Of a DNA stretch of 64,000 nt, positions 47,201 through 53,593 are shown piece by piece; within the stretch, counting starts at the first letter, position 1; every line of letters begins with the position of its first letter. The stretch lies in NCBI GenBank assembly GCA_934488615.1, contig CAKSSJ010000003.1, forward strand, positions 1 to 64,000. The letters run 5' to 3'. The stretch is from an uncultured Eubacteriales bacterium (lineage in GTDB: Bacteria > Bacillota > Clostridia > Oscillospirales > Acutalibacteraceae). Made by a program: the position numbers and the translations under genes. Under the pieces are notes generated by a model. That model did not search any database. It was not told where the DNA came from and saw nothing but the letters and a program-made list of their open reading frames with translations.

Positions 47201-49217
47201 CGGCGAGCAGGTTCAGCTCACGGCTTCGGTCACTGATGCAGACGGCAACGAGGCAGACCTCAACAAGGTAACATGGAAGTCCGATCACCCCGAGATCGCT
47301 TCGGTTGACGAGAACGGACTTGTTACGATAGTCAGCGGCGGTATCGCAACGATCACGGCAACGACCGTTATCGGCGGACTTTCGGCAACCTGCGTCATTA
47401 CAGTCGCAACTGATAAGACAGCCCTCAAGAAGGCTATCGACGATGCAGATAGCGCAAACTACAACGAGCAGGATTACACCAAGGAATCCTTTGCGTCATT
47501 TAAATCGGCTCTCGAAAGCGCTAAGACGGTTTATGCCGATGCAGACGCTTCGCAGAGTGAGATTGACAAAGCGGCGGCTGACCTTAACAGCGCAGCTTCG
47601 GCACTCGTCAAGTACAACCGCGCTAAGAGCGTTACGATCAGATATAACGATTCCGACGCACCCGATTTCATCTCGATAAAGGTTCCTATCTACAAGACCT
47701 ACAATTCACAGAGCGTTCAGCTTTCATATGTATATGCGCCCAATGACGCAATGTACGAGTCCATCACATGGTCGTCGGATAACGACCTCATGAATGTCGA
47801 TCAGGACGGTAAGGTTTCTCCCAAGGAGAACAAGGCTTGCGCCGCAAAGATCACCGTTACGGTCACAGACCATTTCGGCAACACTGTAACGGACTATGTA
47901 TATGTTTCATTCGTAAACACTCAGGCAACGGGCGTTACGCTCGATCAGTCATCGCTCAGCGGCAAGCCGGGCGAGAGCGCAACACTCACCGCTTCGGTTG
48001 AGCCTAAGGCAAAGCTCGGCGTAGGCGGAGCAACAATAACCGATGTTGTATGGACAACGAGCGACCCGAGCGTTGCAACAGTCGAGGACGGCAAGGTTAC
48101 ATTCGTAAACGGCGGCACGACAATCATCACGGTCTACACCAAGGACGGCGGCCACAGCGCACAGTGCACGGTAACAGTCACCGTTTCCAAGGACGCACTT
48201 GCAAAGGCTATCGCCGACGCAAAGGCAATCGACCTTTCGGTTCGCACAGAGGCCTCTGCAGCAGCTCTCACAAAGGCAATCGCGGATGCCGAGACGGTTT
48301 ACAACAACGCTTCGGCAAAGACTGAGGACATCAGCGGCGCTATTGAAGCACTCAAAGCGGCAACGGATGCGCTTGAATACCTCGGCGGTAACTATGACCG
48401 AGTTAATGCGGCGGTTGAAGAGTTCAACAAGCTTGATTCGTCAAAGTACACCGAGGAAAGCTACAACGCAGTCAAGGCGGCGGTTGATGCGGTTGATTAC
48501 ACACTCAACATCACCCGTCAGAGCGAGATCGACGCAATGGCAGACAGAATCACCGAGGCTCTCGGCAAGCTCGAAAAGCTCGTCACAGCCAAAATAAAGG
48601 CGGTTAAGGACGGCGTAACAATCGACGAGGAGAAGCTCTTTATCTACGGCATTGAGCCGCACACGGATTCTCTTGACAGCTATCTTGCCGCAGAGAGCGG
48701 TTCTCTCAAGTTCTCCCCCACCTCAAAGGGTAACGGCACGGGAACTAAGATCGAGCTTTACGATGAGGACGGCAATCTTGTCAAGACCTACACGCTTGTC
48801 ATCTTCGGCGACGTAAACGGCGACGGCTGGTACGATGCGACCGATGCAACGCTTGTCAACTGCATCATCGGCGGCATGTTCACAAAGGATCAGCTCGGCG
48901 AGGCTGCATGGTTTGCGGCGGATTGCAACCATGACGGTGTTATCGGAGAAGCTGATTCCGAGCTTCTTCAGCAGGCAGGTATCCTGCTTCAGAGCATAAA
49001 CCAGAACACTCAGCAGTCGGAGCTTGAAACAAGCTCGGCTTATGCGGAATACATCGGCATAATCGAGCAGACAGTCAAGACCGATAAGCCCGACGAAGCA
49101 CCGATCGAGACCCCCGACGATACTCCGACAGAAGAACCCACAGAGCAGAATTGGGTAATTGTGATCATCGAGCAGATCTTCAACCTCATCAAAATGCTCC
49201 TTGCACTTTTGAAATAA
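41280..49217 (+). CDS. Giant secreted Ig-like (BIG2)/FIVAR/dockerin surface protein
   Basis: This is a 2645-residue protein with a signal peptide (MKKKIIKWQSLILVMAMLITV). After a region of about 390 residues it alternates bacterial Ig-like domains (pattern V-x-L-D-K...DVIWTSSNPxVATVDxGxVT...DGG-x-x-A-x-CTVTV) with FIVAR-type helical domains (starting DKTAL). About seven such units are followed by an extra FIVAR unit (NYDRVNAAVEEFNKLDSSKYT). A dockerin with two calcium loops (GDVNGDGWYDATDAT, ADCNHDGVIGEADSE) follows. After the dockerin there is a Pro/Thr/Glu linker and a hydrophobic tail (IVIIEQIFNLIKMLLALLK). It is likely a long surface stalk or adhesin; the binding target is unknown. Confidence 0.9.
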   Translation: MKKKIIKWQSLILVMAMLITVMIPAFGTTASAAATHAIDICQEDGTSVTEQISLMESEQLQLTYQLLDCSMPDGGYIKWTSEAPLIVSVDSTGKIYAHDSSKGAAVRLWIDNDVRTVAIIGPALAKTMEKLLFNDKIDIDTMDTEAIVETVRAAMKGIPSNISDYLIKQLEDKLNSLDTGITVTLYSADGEVLASDQVRVLVTNSDKWYSKVIPNGAFITNKESVPTTVAVGGQVKLEGGVTPLRLGYGVTWSIDTDSIWTSGKDYATIDDQGNVTFLKEGKVTVKVSPNADDLVDGLMSYINSAIAAGEKVDTAQLARIMIKLLGLNVSESALKAVLDVLVTVAGATGNTSDLIATAVKTLSNYLLKASINDSITFTIVQSLEIEKFSLSADKTELTEGDSTMVRLTDIVPAGSNSQNVLWNSSDESVLTVDNNGIVKARDAGGISSANKRTATVTATVDGVSESLEFTVKGKLITTPVDIAIAGPQELELNAPQQYTATLYPTRSKADITWGLLGDDGETVSYATNGSVSNGMATLTKDGVLTGTNGGTVTLYAKAGLITHVITTYQVYIGRLAKGVTIDQGKFVSVHVPLYSTYKNAKTTLTASILPYDVTNKNVAWSVLSGNIEVNAEGVVSPKGYSAAYGVVQVKTYDGGYTDTCTVSFANYPVTGITLDKDKLDLIVGTGDTIKATIAPTGTAGVGDASIKDVIWTSSNPTVATVDGGVVTPVDFGTTIIKATTVDGGYAASCTVNVKADKTALNYAINLVETGNVKEENCSAEDWAALQDAYKTALEVKNTELVSQDTCNKAAQNIIDIYSRIGAYVQVYGITITRDGEPAPKHITTKVEFYQSYKNKTVQLGAALNPSNAMYSSIVWSSDNDKVTVDQTGLVTNTHNSADSAKITVKATDYTGCSVSDSVYVSFANVPATGVTLSESEVTGKIYTAASLKATVKPTGTPMIGASIDSVIWSSSNPNVVSVNNGELTFKSVGTAVITVTTVDGGHTAECTVTVTTNKDALAEEISKVTNAALVEGDYTVASYDALKEAYARANEIYNDKNAEQSDIDAITASLDAAFNSLKKLIKPQAVYIQYNGEDAGEYISKEVNLSTSFTYQNNSIKLDTRISPLDSMYKTVEWTSSTADIAVDESGTVSPTVNKACYGVITIKVTDERGNSVTDKVNVSFARYPVTKIEITPSEVNAPFDSEPVKLSAKCKDVGSIITYDATIQDVIWTSDNTDVVTVDENGQLTYVDAGQATITATSCDGGIQATCPVTIGGDKTALRAAIARADEAQVDIQEHTYETSTEYTAAYEHAKKVEAGAQFSQEEIDAATLRLNNALDNLKPYIHMEKLNIYYNGETAPAFIAIKVPIYKTYTSQSVQLTYDFAPADAMYSSIVWSSDNDGLKVGEDGKVSPASNKACGGKITLTATDHYGNTVTNSVYVSFANDPVSKVTLDKTEIEVGYGSEPQTITATVTADKTIGDKPSVSDIIWSTSDPDVATVENGTVTFVEAGTCTITATSVDGGVSATCTVTVRSDKTALIRTRAMIVGLNLISEDYTEDSWAVLEAAMAKAEEIIAQDNPKQRVINAADEELNNAYNSLVRFIKLENITITKDGEETTGYVSVSVPITSKYSEQSVTLGYKLTPEDATIDSIAWESSDSSIKVEDGVVTPTANKACLAKITVTATDYKGRTYSDSVYVSFANTPVTGVSVDKTEITDAIVGGTDKITATVLPKKTLGMGGANITDVIWTSSNESVATVDGDGNLSFKDTGTCTITVTTLDGGFTAQTSVKVYADKSALSAAVESANALVETAYTPATWAEFKKALTSATETLNAEDPTQAEVNEALALLTEKRNALEDYIYVSGVNISYNGDSSDVITVKVPADQSYIMATAQLEFSTDPANAMYVSAEWSYEGDVFVNMNGIAAPSVNGACYGKATVKLTDDFGNVYTKTVTIIFTKNPATAITVTPSEYTTHTLGEQVQLTASVTDADGNEADLNKVTWKSDHPEIASVDENGLVTIVSGGIATITATTVIGGLSATCVITVATDKTALKKAIDDADSANYNEQDYTKESFASFKSALESAKTVYADADASQSEIDKAAADLNSAASALVKYNRAKSVTIRYNDSDAPDFISIKVPIYKTYNSQSVQLSYVYAPNDAMYESITWSSDNDLMNVDQDGKVSPKENKACAAKITVTVTDHFGNTVTDYVYVSFVNTQATGVTLDQSSLSGKPGESATLTASVEPKAKLGVGGATITDVVWTTSDPSVATVEDGKVTFVNGGTTIITVYTKDGGHSAQCTVTVTVSKDALAKAIADAKAIDLSVRTEASAAALTKAIADAETVYNNASAKTEDISGAIEALKAATDALEYLGGNYDRVNAAVEEFNKLDSSKYTEESYNAVKAAVDAVDYTLNITRQSEIDAMADRITEALGKLEKLVTAKIKAVKDGVTIDEEKLFIYGIEPHTDSLDSYLAAESGSLKFSPTSKGNGTGTKIELYDEDGNLVKTYTLVIFGDVNGDGWYDATDATLVNCIIGGMFTKDQLGEAAWFAADCNHDGVIGEADSELLQQAGILLQSINQNTQQSELETSSAYAEYIGIIEQTVKTDKPDEAPIETPDDTPTEEPTEQNWVIVIIEQIFNLIKMLLALLK

Positions 49218-49233
49218 CAGAAAATAACAAACA

Positions 49234-49264
49234 GGCGGTGCCGAGAAATCGACACCGCCGTTTT
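49234..49264 (+). terminator. Terminator of the giant dockerin protein gene
   Basis: Stem GGCGGTG / CACCGCC (49234-49240, 49253-49259) followed by GTTTTATTT. Confidence 0.8.
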
Positions 49265-49266
49265 AT

Positions 49267-49929
49267 TTATTCTTTTGATATTGAATACTTGACTGTTTTG
49301 CCGTTATCGGAAAGAATATCGGCTTCTTTTGATTCTTCTATTTTTTCGCGGAAATGCTTTTTGAAATTTATGGACCTGTTTATTGATTTTATCATTGCCG
49401 CCGTAATTATTGTCGGGACGGAGCAAAGCAGTAAAATCAAAAACGATTCAAATGAAATTTCCGTTATCAATCCGTAAATGCAGGCGATCAAAAGCACCGC
49501 AGATATAATTGCAAGCGGCAGCAGGCATAAGGCTGAAAGCATCTGTACCTTTCTCCTGTCTGCCGATTTATGATAATCATAATAATCGGCATACCCGCCG
49601 TTAAAATACATCAGGTTGAACAACGAAAATAACAGGCTATGTGTTTTCTCCGTTATTTCAATTCGCTCGTTTCCGCCCGAGGCTTTCAGAAAGGAATCAA
49701 AGCCGATCAAGGCAATCGGTCCGAAGCGCCAAACATTTTTTACCGATTCTCTTGACAGACATCGGGCAAAGCAAAGTCTTGACAATGTTTTATCATTATA
49801 TATACGAATCGCCGAATCCTTTTCGGATTCTATCGCCTGCTTGGTTCTCGGTTCTATTTTGACTTGACTGTTCTGCCATTCAACCACAACGGTACTGTCG
49901 GTCTTGTTTGTAAATGTAATTTTACCCAT
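49267..49929 (-). CDS. Uncharacterised membrane protein
   Basis: This is a 220-residue protein not recognised as a known family. The N-terminal half is soluble and beta-rich (KITFTNKTDSTVVVEWQNSQVKI). Two hydrophobic helices follow at about residues 130-156 and 160-182, then a charged, lysine-rich tail. AAAGGAAACGAG precedes the ATG. It lies downstream of the acyl carrier protein gene but is separated from it by a terminator. No signal peptide is seen, so the soluble half is probably cytoplasmic. Confidence 0.65.
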   Translation of the reverse strand: MGKITFTNKTDSTVVVEWQNSQVKIEPRTKQAIESEKDSAIRIYNDKTLSRLCFARCLSRESVKNVWRFGPIALIGFDSFLKASGGNERIEITEKTHSLLFSLFNLMYFNGGYADYYDYHKSADRRKVQMLSALCLLPLAIISAVLLIACIYGLITEISFESFLILLLCSVPTIITAAMIKSINRSINFKKHFREKIEESKEADILSDNGKTVKYSISKE

Positions 49930-49947
49930 TCTCGTTTCCTTTGCTTT

Positions 49948-49977
49948 AAAAATAAGCCTGTCGGATACCGACAGGCT
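49948..49977 (-). terminator. Terminator of the acyltransferase/acyl carrier protein operon
   Basis: A 10-bp stem AGCCTGTCGG / CCGACAGGCT with loop ATA, followed on the minus strand by TTATTTTTAA. Confidence 0.85.
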
Positions 49978-49992
49978 CGCGTTTTCTTTTGC

Positions 49993-50223
49993 TTATACAT
50001 TTTCCTCGAGATAATAAATAACGTCCTTGACGGTTACAAGAGTCGGAAGAACTCTGTCGGGAATCGTTATATCGTACTTCTCCTCGATCATGCAGATGAG
50101 GTCGAAAAGTTCGAAAGAATTGAGTCCGAGATCCGAGGTAAGAACGTCGTCAGGCTCAACTGACGTAATTCTGCCGTCGGTGTACTCGTTAAGCATTTCC
50201 AAAAGGTCGTTTCTGATATCCAT
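49993..50223 (-). CDS. Acyl carrier protein
   Basis: This is a 76-residue protein with the typical four-helix ACP pattern. The phosphopantetheine attachment serine is in LGLNSFELFDL (Asn replaces the usual Asp before the serine). It is not next to fatty acid synthesis genes. Instead it is seven bases downstream of a PlsC-like acyltransferase, suggesting it serves that enzyme or a dedicated acylation step. A terminator follows. Confidence 0.88.
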   Translation of the reverse strand: MDIRNDLLEMLNEYTDGRITSVEPDDVLTSDLGLNSFELFDLICMIEEKYDITIPDRVLPTLVTVKDVIYYLEENV

Positions 50224-50229
50224 AGTTTT

Positions 50230-51546
50230 TTACTCCTCAGCTTTAGCGGCTTTGCGCGCTTCATTGCGCTTGCGCCATATTTCATTAAATATTTCCTCGG
50301 TCGCAAGTGAAATCTTGGTGACCGAAAATTCACAGTGCTCGGGGAAAACATACCATGTGTCCTCCAAGGTGTTGAGGTCGATACAGTCGCGGTGATTACC
50401 GAATCTGTAGCTGTACTCAACATGAACGGCATACTGACCTGCGGCGTCAATGTCCATCTCGAACGGCTCGCCGTCATAGTCCCTTGTGCCTTTAAGGTGG
50501 AAGCCCGTCATGTCGTGAACGAGCGTACCTCTGCCCATGTGGACAAAGCCCTTTGAATTCGGCAGATCGTTGACGTCAACCTGACTTTCAAAGCGGTAGG
50601 TTCCGTCAAGAACCTCCTTCTTGACCTGCTCACGCTCCCACTTGTACCAGTCGGTAGCAAATTTAAACTCGGTCTTGTCGTCGTCGGCTTCAAGCTCGCC
50701 GTAATAATTGAGCGTCCATGACTTTCCGCAGTGCTCGCAGAAAATCTTGTCGTTCTTTGAATTCATCTTGTACTCGGTCATGCAGTGCGGGCACTGATAA
50801 AGAACCTTGTGCAGTCCCTCGGCACGCTTTTTGTAGCTGACCTTGACACGGTTTTGGCTCTGCCATCTGAAATCGTCGTTATAGAGCAGATTTTTAAGCT
50901 TTTCGCCAATCTCCTCGGCGCTCGCCTTTTTAAGCTCCTCGGGTGTGTAGGCAAGAACCATGTCCGCCTGCATCGGATGCACCCAGCGCTTTCTGTGGTC
51001 GCCCCAGAATGGGTCATAGATATGATGTCCTCGGCAGGTGAGCGTTACAACGGGCACGCCCTGATGCTTGACAAGCTGTCCGACAGCATCGGGAATAACC
51101 TCGGTCTCGCCGCAAAGGGAATATCTTGCCTCGGCATAGATTCCGAATATCTGCTTTTCTTTCAATGCCTTGCGGCAGACACGCAGAAGCGAAATATCAG
51201 CCGTGTATTTTCTTTTCGGGATCGCGCCGAGTCTCCTCAGGCCCCATTCTCTGCCGATGTAGTCGTCAACGGCGGCGGGGAAAATTCCTCTGTTCGGGCT
51301 GATAGCGGCGCTCATGATATAAAAATCAAAGAAAGCGTTGTGGTTGCATAAAAGAATGTACGGCGGCTTAACGCCCTTCATTCTCACCTTATTAAGCTTT
51401 CCGAAATGAAGAAATTTTCTGATATATGAAAAGCCCCAGACGAACGGCATCGCAAACGGTCTTTGCTTTATCATCGGCGCATTCATGTCAAATTTTTCAG
51501 TCTCGGGCGCACCGCCTCGAACGTACTTTCCGAATTCCTTACTCAA
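50230..51546 (-). CDS. PlsC-like acyltransferase with C-terminal zinc ribbon extension
   Basis: This is a 438-residue protein. Residues about 60-230 form an acyltransferase domain with the catalytic NHNAFFD (the HX4D motif) and EARYS in place of the usual EGTRS. After it comes a zinc-ribbon (CPHC ... CEHCGKSW, about 270-300) and a beta-rich C-terminal domain of about 130 residues that I do not recognise. Standard PlsC is 200-250 residues, so the extension is a notable feature. It forms a tight operon with an acyl carrier protein, which may be the acyl donor. The acceptor is unknown. Confidence 0.85.
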   Translation of the reverse strand: MSKEFGKYVRGGAPETEKFDMNAPMIKQRPFAMPFVWGFSYIRKFLHFGKLNKVRMKGVKPPYILLCNHNAFFDFYIMSAAISPNRGIFPAAVDDYIGREWGLRRLGAIPKRKYTADISLLRVCRKALKEKQIFGIYAEARYSLCGETEVIPDAVGQLVKHQGVPVVTLTCRGHHIYDPFWGDHRKRWVHPMQADMVLAYTPEELKKASAEEIGEKLKNLLYNDDFRWQSQNRVKVSYKKRAEGLHKVLYQCPHCMTEYKMNSKNDKIFCEHCGKSWTLNYYGELEADDDKTEFKFATDWYKWEREQVKKEVLDGTYRFESQVDVNDLPNSKGFVHMGRGTLVHDMTGFHLKGTRDYDGEPFEMDIDAAGQYAVHVEYSYRFGNHRDCIDLNTLEDTWYVFPEHCEFSVTKISLATEEIFNEIWRKRNEARKAAKAEE

Positions 51547-51651
51547 ATTGTCACTTCCCTTTTAAAAAATCACTGTCTACGCACTTTAACGATTATAACA
51601 CTCCCGAACAATTTATGCAATATTAAAAATTACCAGTTACACCGTGTTATT

Positions 51652-52287
51652 TTACAACATTTTAAACATATTCCACGGATATTTGCCAAAATCGGGAAGG
51701 CTTTTAAACGAAAGCATTTGACTGTCATAATTAAACTCAACCGTGTGCGACCAGAGAGTGACCTCACAGCCGTTGTCGCGGCTTCCGTACTTTCCGTCGC
51801 CTGCGAGCGGCATTTTCCTTGAAGCGAACTGAACCCTTATCTGATGACTTCTGCCCGTGTTCAGCGTAACGCAAACAAGAGCCTTGCCGTCCGCCTCGTC
51901 AATGACCTTATAATCAAGGCTCGCACGGCGCACTCCCTTGCGCTCACGCTTGACAACATAGCTTTTGTTCCTGCGCTTATCCTTGAAAAGAAGATCCTCA
52001 AGCCTGCCCTCCTTTTCCTCGGGCACTCCCTCGGTCACGGCAAGATAGGTCTTGACAAAACGCTTTTCGGCGATCTCCTTTGAAAGATAAGCGGCGGATT
52101 TTTTATTCTTTGCAAAAATCATGGTGCCGCCGACCGCCGTATCAAGCCTGTGGACGGGATAAATCTCACTGCCCGTCTGCTCCCTTAAGAGCTTGACCGC
52201 GTCCTCCGCTCCGTCGCACTGGGACGGCACGCCGACAGGCTTTATGCAGGCTAAAAAGTCCGCGTTTTCAAATAAAATCTCAATCAT
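51652..52287 (-). CDS. RluA-family pseudouridine synthase, short form
   Basis: This is a protein of about 211 residues. It carries the RluA signature HRLDTAVGG with the catalytic aspartate, then VKTYLAV, YKVI and GRSHQIRVQFA. The N-terminal S4 RNA-binding domain of larger family members is missing, as in the small RluA/TruC-type enzymes. The ATG at 52287 overlaps the stop of the small upstream gene; a TTG at 52293 is a weaker alternative. It modifies uridines in rRNA or tRNA; the target cannot be inferred. Confidence 0.92.
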   Translation of the reverse strand: MIEILFENADFLACIKPVGVPSQCDGAEDAVKLLREQTGSEIYPVHRLDTAVGGTMIFAKNKKSAAYLSKEIAEKRFVKTYLAVTEGVPEEKEGRLEDLLFKDKRRNKSYVVKRERKGVRRASLDYKVIDEADGKALVCVTLNTGRSHQIRVQFASRKMPLAGDGKYGSRDNGCEVTLWSHTVEFNYDSQMLSFKSLPDFGKYPWNMFKML

Positions 52288-52573
52288 CGTCAATATTCTT
52301 TTCCTTAAACTTTTCGGCAGTTGTCTTTATTTTGAGCACCTGCTTCATGAAGCCCATCAGCTCCAGCGGATTGGACGATTTCTGAAGTTCTGGCGTAACG
52401 AGGTCGATAATGTCCTTAAGCTGCGAAAGCTCGCCTACAAGCTCCTTTTTTTCCTCGTCGCTCATGGCAGCAACGTCCGTTCTGAGCTTCTTTTCAATTT
52501 TAGCAAGCTCTTCGGAAACATCACTGATTTTCTCGGCGGAAATCGGTCTGCCGTTTTCATCACGGATAATCAT
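52280..52573 (-). CDS. Small uncharacterised helical protein
   Basis: This is a 97-residue, highly charged, predicted helical protein (EKISDVSEELAKIEKKLR, MSDEEKKELVGELSQLKDII). It has no signal peptide or membrane segment. It overlaps the start of the pseudouridine synthase gene by eight bases, so the two are translated together. No family recognised. Confidence 0.65.
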   Translation of the reverse strand: MIIRDENGRPISAEKISDVSEELAKIEKKLRTDVAAMSDEEKKELVGELSQLKDIIDLVTPELQKSSNPLELMGFMKQVLKIKTTAEKFKEKNIDDD

Positions 52574-52588
52574 GCTGTTCTCCTATCA

Positions 52589-52636
52589 AAACAAATAGGG
52601 ATTGTCGCATATTTTGTCTGCGGCATCCCTATTTTT
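52589..52636. terminator. Bidirectional terminator-like hairpin
   Basis: Stem AAATAGGGAT / ATCCCTATTT with inner GTCGC / GCGGC pairing (one bulge) is followed by T-rich tracts in both directions. It serves the minus-strand gene ending at 52733. Confidence 0.75.
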
Positions 52637-52732
52637 CTTTAAATATTTTGGTACGGGGTTGTGGATTTCAAAAGCCTATCAGCCTTGGCAAATTTATTCA
52701 GCCAAACCGCACCGTTAATCGGATATTTTTAA

Positions 52733-53107
52733 TTATTTTGCTTCGTTTGTGGTTACTTCCTGGATATACTTAAAGTTGAGAGCGCCCTGCTCCTTCATGA
52801 TCTTCTCAACAGCCTTGTCGAGAGCCTCCTTGTTGTAAACGATGTCGTTTACTTCCTTACCCTGGGCGTCTGTGTAATAATACGAAACATATGCACCCTC
52901 AAAGCTCTTGAGCTTCTCGCGCATCATCTTCATAACCTCGTCCGTAACTCCGATATATTCGGCGGCCTCAGCCTCGGTCATGTAGGTCGTGTCTGCGGCA
53001 ACGGCGGAGGTCTCCTTGACGTTGGCAGGTGACTTGACAGCGTATGTAACGCAGATCGCGGCAGTGCAAAGGACTGCAACTATTGAAGCAATGACAGTAT
53101 TTTTCAT
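52733..53107 (-). CDS. Membrane-anchored small protein with an excisionase-like helix-turn-helix pattern
   Basis: This is a protein of about 124 residues. It has a single N-terminal hydrophobic helix (residues about 4-23) and then an extracytoplasmic part if it behaves as a normal signal anchor. That part (YMTEAEAAEYIGVTDEVMKMM ... VVYNKEALDKAVEKIMKEQ) follows the pattern of the small excisionase/MerR-like HTH_17 domain: EAAEYIGV, a turn, a second helix, a beta wing and a closing KEALD helix. A DNA-binding fold outside the membrane would be odd. ATG 53107 has AGAAGGAG upstream; a frame extending to 53194 was rejected. Confidence 0.72.
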   Translation of the reverse strand: MKNTVIASIVAVLCTAAICVTYAVKSPANVKETSAVAADTTYMTEAEAAEYIGVTDEVMKMMREKLKSFEGAYVSYYYTDAQGKEVNDIVYNKEALDKAVEKIMKEQGALNFKYIQEVTTNEAK

Positions 53108-53184
53108 TGAAAAAACTCCTTCTTTTAATTTCTCTATGTATAATAACACATATGTGATTTTATTGCAAGATTTTCGTGGAAATT

Positions 53185-53526
53185 TTATTCCCACTCCTTC
53201 CAGATTTCAGGCTTGTAGCCCACGGTCGCCTTTTTGCCGTTCCTGACTATCGGCGTTTTGAAAAGCGTCTGATTCTCCAAGAGCTTCTCCTCGACCGCTT
53301 CCTTTGAGGCAAGATACTTGATGAAGCACTTTTCATAAGCCTTCGATTTTTCGTCGATCAGATCGTCAACCGAGCCTATCGCCGCCTTGATATTTCTGTA
53401 CTCCCCTGCGCTCATGCCGTATTTCTCGAGGTCAACGTACTGGTACTTTATCCTGCGCTCCTTGAAATAGCGCTCCGCCTTTTTGGTGTCGAAGCACTTT
53501 GATTTTCCGTAAATTTGAATATTCAT
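53185..53526 (-). CDS. Spx/ArsC-family thioredoxin-fold protein
   Basis: This is a 113-residue protein with the ArsC/Spx fold: MNIQIYGKSKCFDTKKAERYFKER at the start, a central helical insertion and LFKTPIVRNGKKATVGYKPEIW at the end. Only one cysteine is present in the active-site loop (SKCFDTK), not the CxxC of Spx, and the additional cysteine is far away. It is therefore closer to ArsC/YffB-like members. Arsenate reduction is possible but unsupported, as no ars genes are nearby. It may act in redox regulation. Confidence 0.85.
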   Translation of the reverse strand: MNIQIYGKSKCFDTKKAERYFKERRIKYQYVDLEKYGMSAGEYRNIKAAIGSVDDLIDEKSKAYEKCFIKYLASKEAVEEKLLENQTLFKTPIVRNGKKATVGYKPEIWKEWE

Positions 53527-53593
53527 TAAATCACTCCGTTTTCATATTGAAAATTATATCGTAAAATGGTAAAATTGTAAAGAGGTGAAATCA

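Noticed and set aside
5430..49217. Cellulosome gene cluster
   Set aside because: Two dockerin proteins are present, but no cohesin/scaffoldin and no glycoside hydrolase is visible in the window.
41280..49217. Antisense open frames within the giant gene and other long genes
   Set aside because: They are shadows created by biased codon use; none has a ribosome site or recognisable protein sequence.
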